From contig CAYXWM010000012.1 of NCBI GenBank assembly GCA_964468805.1, positions 1 through 51,394 on the forward strand: a stretch of DNA of 51,394 nucleotides. Reading direction: 5' to 3'. The stretch is from CAYXWM01 sp964468805 (GTDB lineage: Bacteria > Bacillota > Clostridia > Lachnospirales > WRBF01). Below the pieces are notes generated by a model. The model ran no database searches and was not told where the DNA came from. It saw only the letters and a program-made list of their open reading frames with translations. Of this stretch, positions 49,915 to 51,394 are shown piece after piece (position 1 is the first letter of the stretch; every line of letters starts with the position of its first letter). The position numbers and the translations under genes were made by a program.

Positions 49915-50538
49915 TTAAGCAACATTTAAAATTCTCATTATAAGAAATCTGATAGGACTTAATACCGAATTGATAACACCAAAAAACAAGGCAAAGAGGA
50001 AAATTATTTGCAGAATTTTTTCGGAATAAGACAATTTAAGGCTTGCATTGGGTGACATATAAACGCTTAATATTTTTGCACCGTCAAAAGGATAGACGGG
50101 TATTAAATTAATCAAAGCAAAGGAGATATTTGCAGATATACAGGCATACAAAAACTCTCCCATATAGATTAAGAACATAAAAATAGGGCTTCCGGGGATA
50201 ACTGCAAAGGCTATGAAATGAAACGCCAAGGCAAAGCAGACAGCCAAGAGCAGGTTAAAAACCGAGGGTAATATATAAGTAATCAAAGTGCCTTTTTTTC
50301 TGTCTCTGTAATAAGTGGAAGATGTTTGTACGGGATTTGCCCAGCCGTATCCGTAGGCTATCATGAAAATAAAGCCTATGGGGTCAAGATGCTTTAAGGG
50401 ATTTATAGTCAGCCTGCCGTTTTTTTTCGGCATGGTGTCTCCCAAAACGGTACTTGCTGCGGCTTTTATGAATTCATGAGCGGTGATAGCCAAGGCTACA
50501 GCCAATACGTTGAATAAAATAGCAGTGAAAGGTGCCAT
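49915..50538 (-). CDS. M50-like membrane protein (site-2-protease homologue) with altered zinc motif
   Basis: A 207-residue polytopic membrane protein of the site-2 protease (M50) family that usually sits next to scpA in Firmicutes. Helices are visible at about 5-28, 85-115, 118-145 and 165-190. Family landmarks GRLTINPLKHLDPIGF and NLIPVYPFDGAKIL, with the third zinc ligand Asp152, are present. The catalytic HExxH motif reads HEFIK (His21, Glu22, Lys25): the second zinc-binding His is Lys (codon AAA at 50464-50466 on the complementary strand). It is therefore probably not a classical zinc protease. No frameshift is present, and the gene keeps normal spacing between rluB and scpA. Confidence 0.88.
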   Translation of the reverse strand: MAPFTAILFNVLAVALAITAHEFIKAAASTVLGDTMPKKNGRLTINPLKHLDPIGFIFMIAYGYGWANPVQTSSTYYRDRKKGTLITYILPSVFNLLLAVCFALAFHFIAFAVIPGSPIFMFLIYMGEFLYACISANISFALINLIPVYPFDGAKILSVYMSPNASLKLSYSEKILQIIFLFALFFGVINSVLSPIRFLIMRILNVA

Positions 50539-50557
50539 TTTTACCTCCGGAGAAAAT

Positions 50558-51271
50558 TTATAATGATTTTAAGTAGTCTATTTCTTTTTGGTTCAAAACT
50601 CTGTAATCGCCAAGCTTTAAATCGCCCAATTCCAGCATACCCACGGCAACACGCTTTAAGTTAATAACGGGATGTTTTATTGCTTCGCACATTTTTCTTA
50701 CCTGACGATTTTTACCTTCGGTTACGGTGATTCGTGCTTGAACCCTTGCCTTGTCTTTAAACAGGACTTGAATTTTAGCCGGTGCCGTAAGATAACCGTC
50801 TATCAAAACCCCTTTGCGGAACTTTTCCAGACTTTCCTTTTCCGGTACGCCTGCAAGCCAAGCATCATAGACCTTGGGAATTTGATGTTTTGGATGAGTT
50901 AGTTTATAAGTAAGATCCCCGTCATCGGTCAAAAGAAGCAATCCGGAAGTATCGTAATCCAGCCTGCCCACGGGAATAAGGCGACGATTTATACCTTCTA
51001 AAAAGTCCATTACGGTGGGTCTGTCAAACTGGTCTTTAACGGTGGTGATATATCCCTTGGGCTTATGCAGCATAACATATGTATATTCGTTAATTTGCCC
51101 CAGCACCTTGCCGTCCAAAGCCACAACGTCTTTATTTTCGTCTATTTTAAATCCCAATTCCGATACCGTTTGGGAATTTACCGTAACACGTCCGGACAAT
51201 ATGATTTCTTCCGCTTTTCGCCTTGAAGCCACTCCTGCGGAAGCCAAAAATTTCTGTAATCTGATTTGCAT
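50558..51271 (-). CDS. rluB: 23S rRNA pseudouridine synthase B family
   Basis: A 237-residue RsuA/RluB-type pseudouridine synthase. It isomerises a uridine in 23S rRNA (position 2605 in E. coli numbering for RluB). The N-terminal S4 RNA-binding domain (IRLQKFLASAGVASRRKAEE onward, 3-60) is followed by the catalytic domain with nucleophile Asp105 in GRLDYDTSGLLLLT and the KMCEAIKHPV block near the end. ATG 51271 is preferred to GTG 51286 because only the former has an upstream AGGTG, although at a long 12-base spacing. RluB next to scpAB is a conserved Firmicute arrangement. RsuA-like specificity is excluded only by context. Confidence 0.93.
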   Translation of the reverse strand: MQIRLQKFLASAGVASRRKAEEIILSGRVTVNSQTVSELGFKIDENKDVVALDGKVLGQINEYTYVMLHKPKGYITTVKDQFDRPTVMDFLEGINRRLIPVGRLDYDTSGLLLLTDDGDLTYKLTHPKHQIPKVYDAWLAGVPEKESLEKFRKGVLIDGYLTAPAKIQVLFKDKARVQARITVTEGKNRQVRKMCEAIKHPVINLKRVAVGMLELGDLKLGDYRVLNQKEIDYLKSL

Positions 51272-51394
51272 TATATTATTTTTCACCTGTTTTCGGTTTA
51301 ATACAGCTATTTCGGGCTATGAGAAGTTATCCGGGTAAAGCTGTTAACTTCCGCCATAATACCATGCTTTGGCGATTTTTTCAATAAATATTTT

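Overview
The window looks like chromosomal DNA of an anaerobic, endospore-forming Clostridia-class Firmicute. The support is a set of spore genes (spmA/spmB, a ytvI-like membrane protein, yyaC), YesM/YesN-type two-component regulators, a flavodiiron protein, a tungsten/molybdenum-pterin aldehyde oxidoreductase, AGGAGG-type ribosome binding sites and low-to-moderate GC. No species is assigned. No tRNA, rRNA, CRISPR, phage or transposase gene is visible.

Layout. 1-2236 (-) is the 5' part of a large secreted protein with a copper-amine-oxidase-N-like repeat, running off the left edge. 3031-6838 (-) holds pyrG and a two-gene unit of an unknown 136-residue protein coupled to radA. 7462-12441 is a spore/oxygen-defence patch: spmAB (+), fprA, ytvI-like and yyaC (-). 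13054-15009 (+) pairs a membrane protein (degenerate MPN/JAB-like domain, transmembrane helix, LysM) with a sensorless histidine kinase. 15497-21744 (+) has a Lon-like AAA protease and a ppx/gppA-HD plus ppk polyphosphate operon. 22034-24612 (+) has an aldehyde ferredoxin oxidoreductase and a MoaD/ThiS-like sulfur carrier. 24717-31181 (+) is a sulfur amino acid block: Rrf2 regulator, O-acetylhomoserine sulfhydrylase, cysteine synthase, and a methionine synthase split into a reactivation-domain protein and a catalytic protein.

31293-46374 (-) is a 15-kb carbohydrate/polyol cluster. It reads, in transcription order: sugar-binding lipoprotein, RbsA-type ATPase, RbsC-type permease, a second paralogous binding lipoprotein, two YesM-type sensor kinases, one YesN-type response regulator, a zinc polyol dehydrogenase, a ribulokinase-like FGGY kinase and a HAD phosphatase. 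The likely logic is import of a pentose or polyol, oxidation to a ketose and phosphorylation, with the second binding protein and the kinase pair as sensors. One kinase has lost its ATP-binding motifs. 46832-51271 (-) contains a K+/H+ antiporter and the rluB - M50-like - scpA - scpB operon. The M50-like protein lacks one zinc-ligand histidine.

The gaps between genes are full of short palindromic repeats in at least four families. Three of them (A, about 120-140 bp; B, about 145 bp; D, about 100 bp plus a 44-bp derivative) share ATACT.../...AGTAT tips and look like non-autonomous MITE-type elements. The fourth (E) is a family of long perfect hairpins that follow or separate genes. Together with the degenerate kinase, the degenerate MPN-LysM protein and the altered M50 protein, these are the least ordinary parts of the window.
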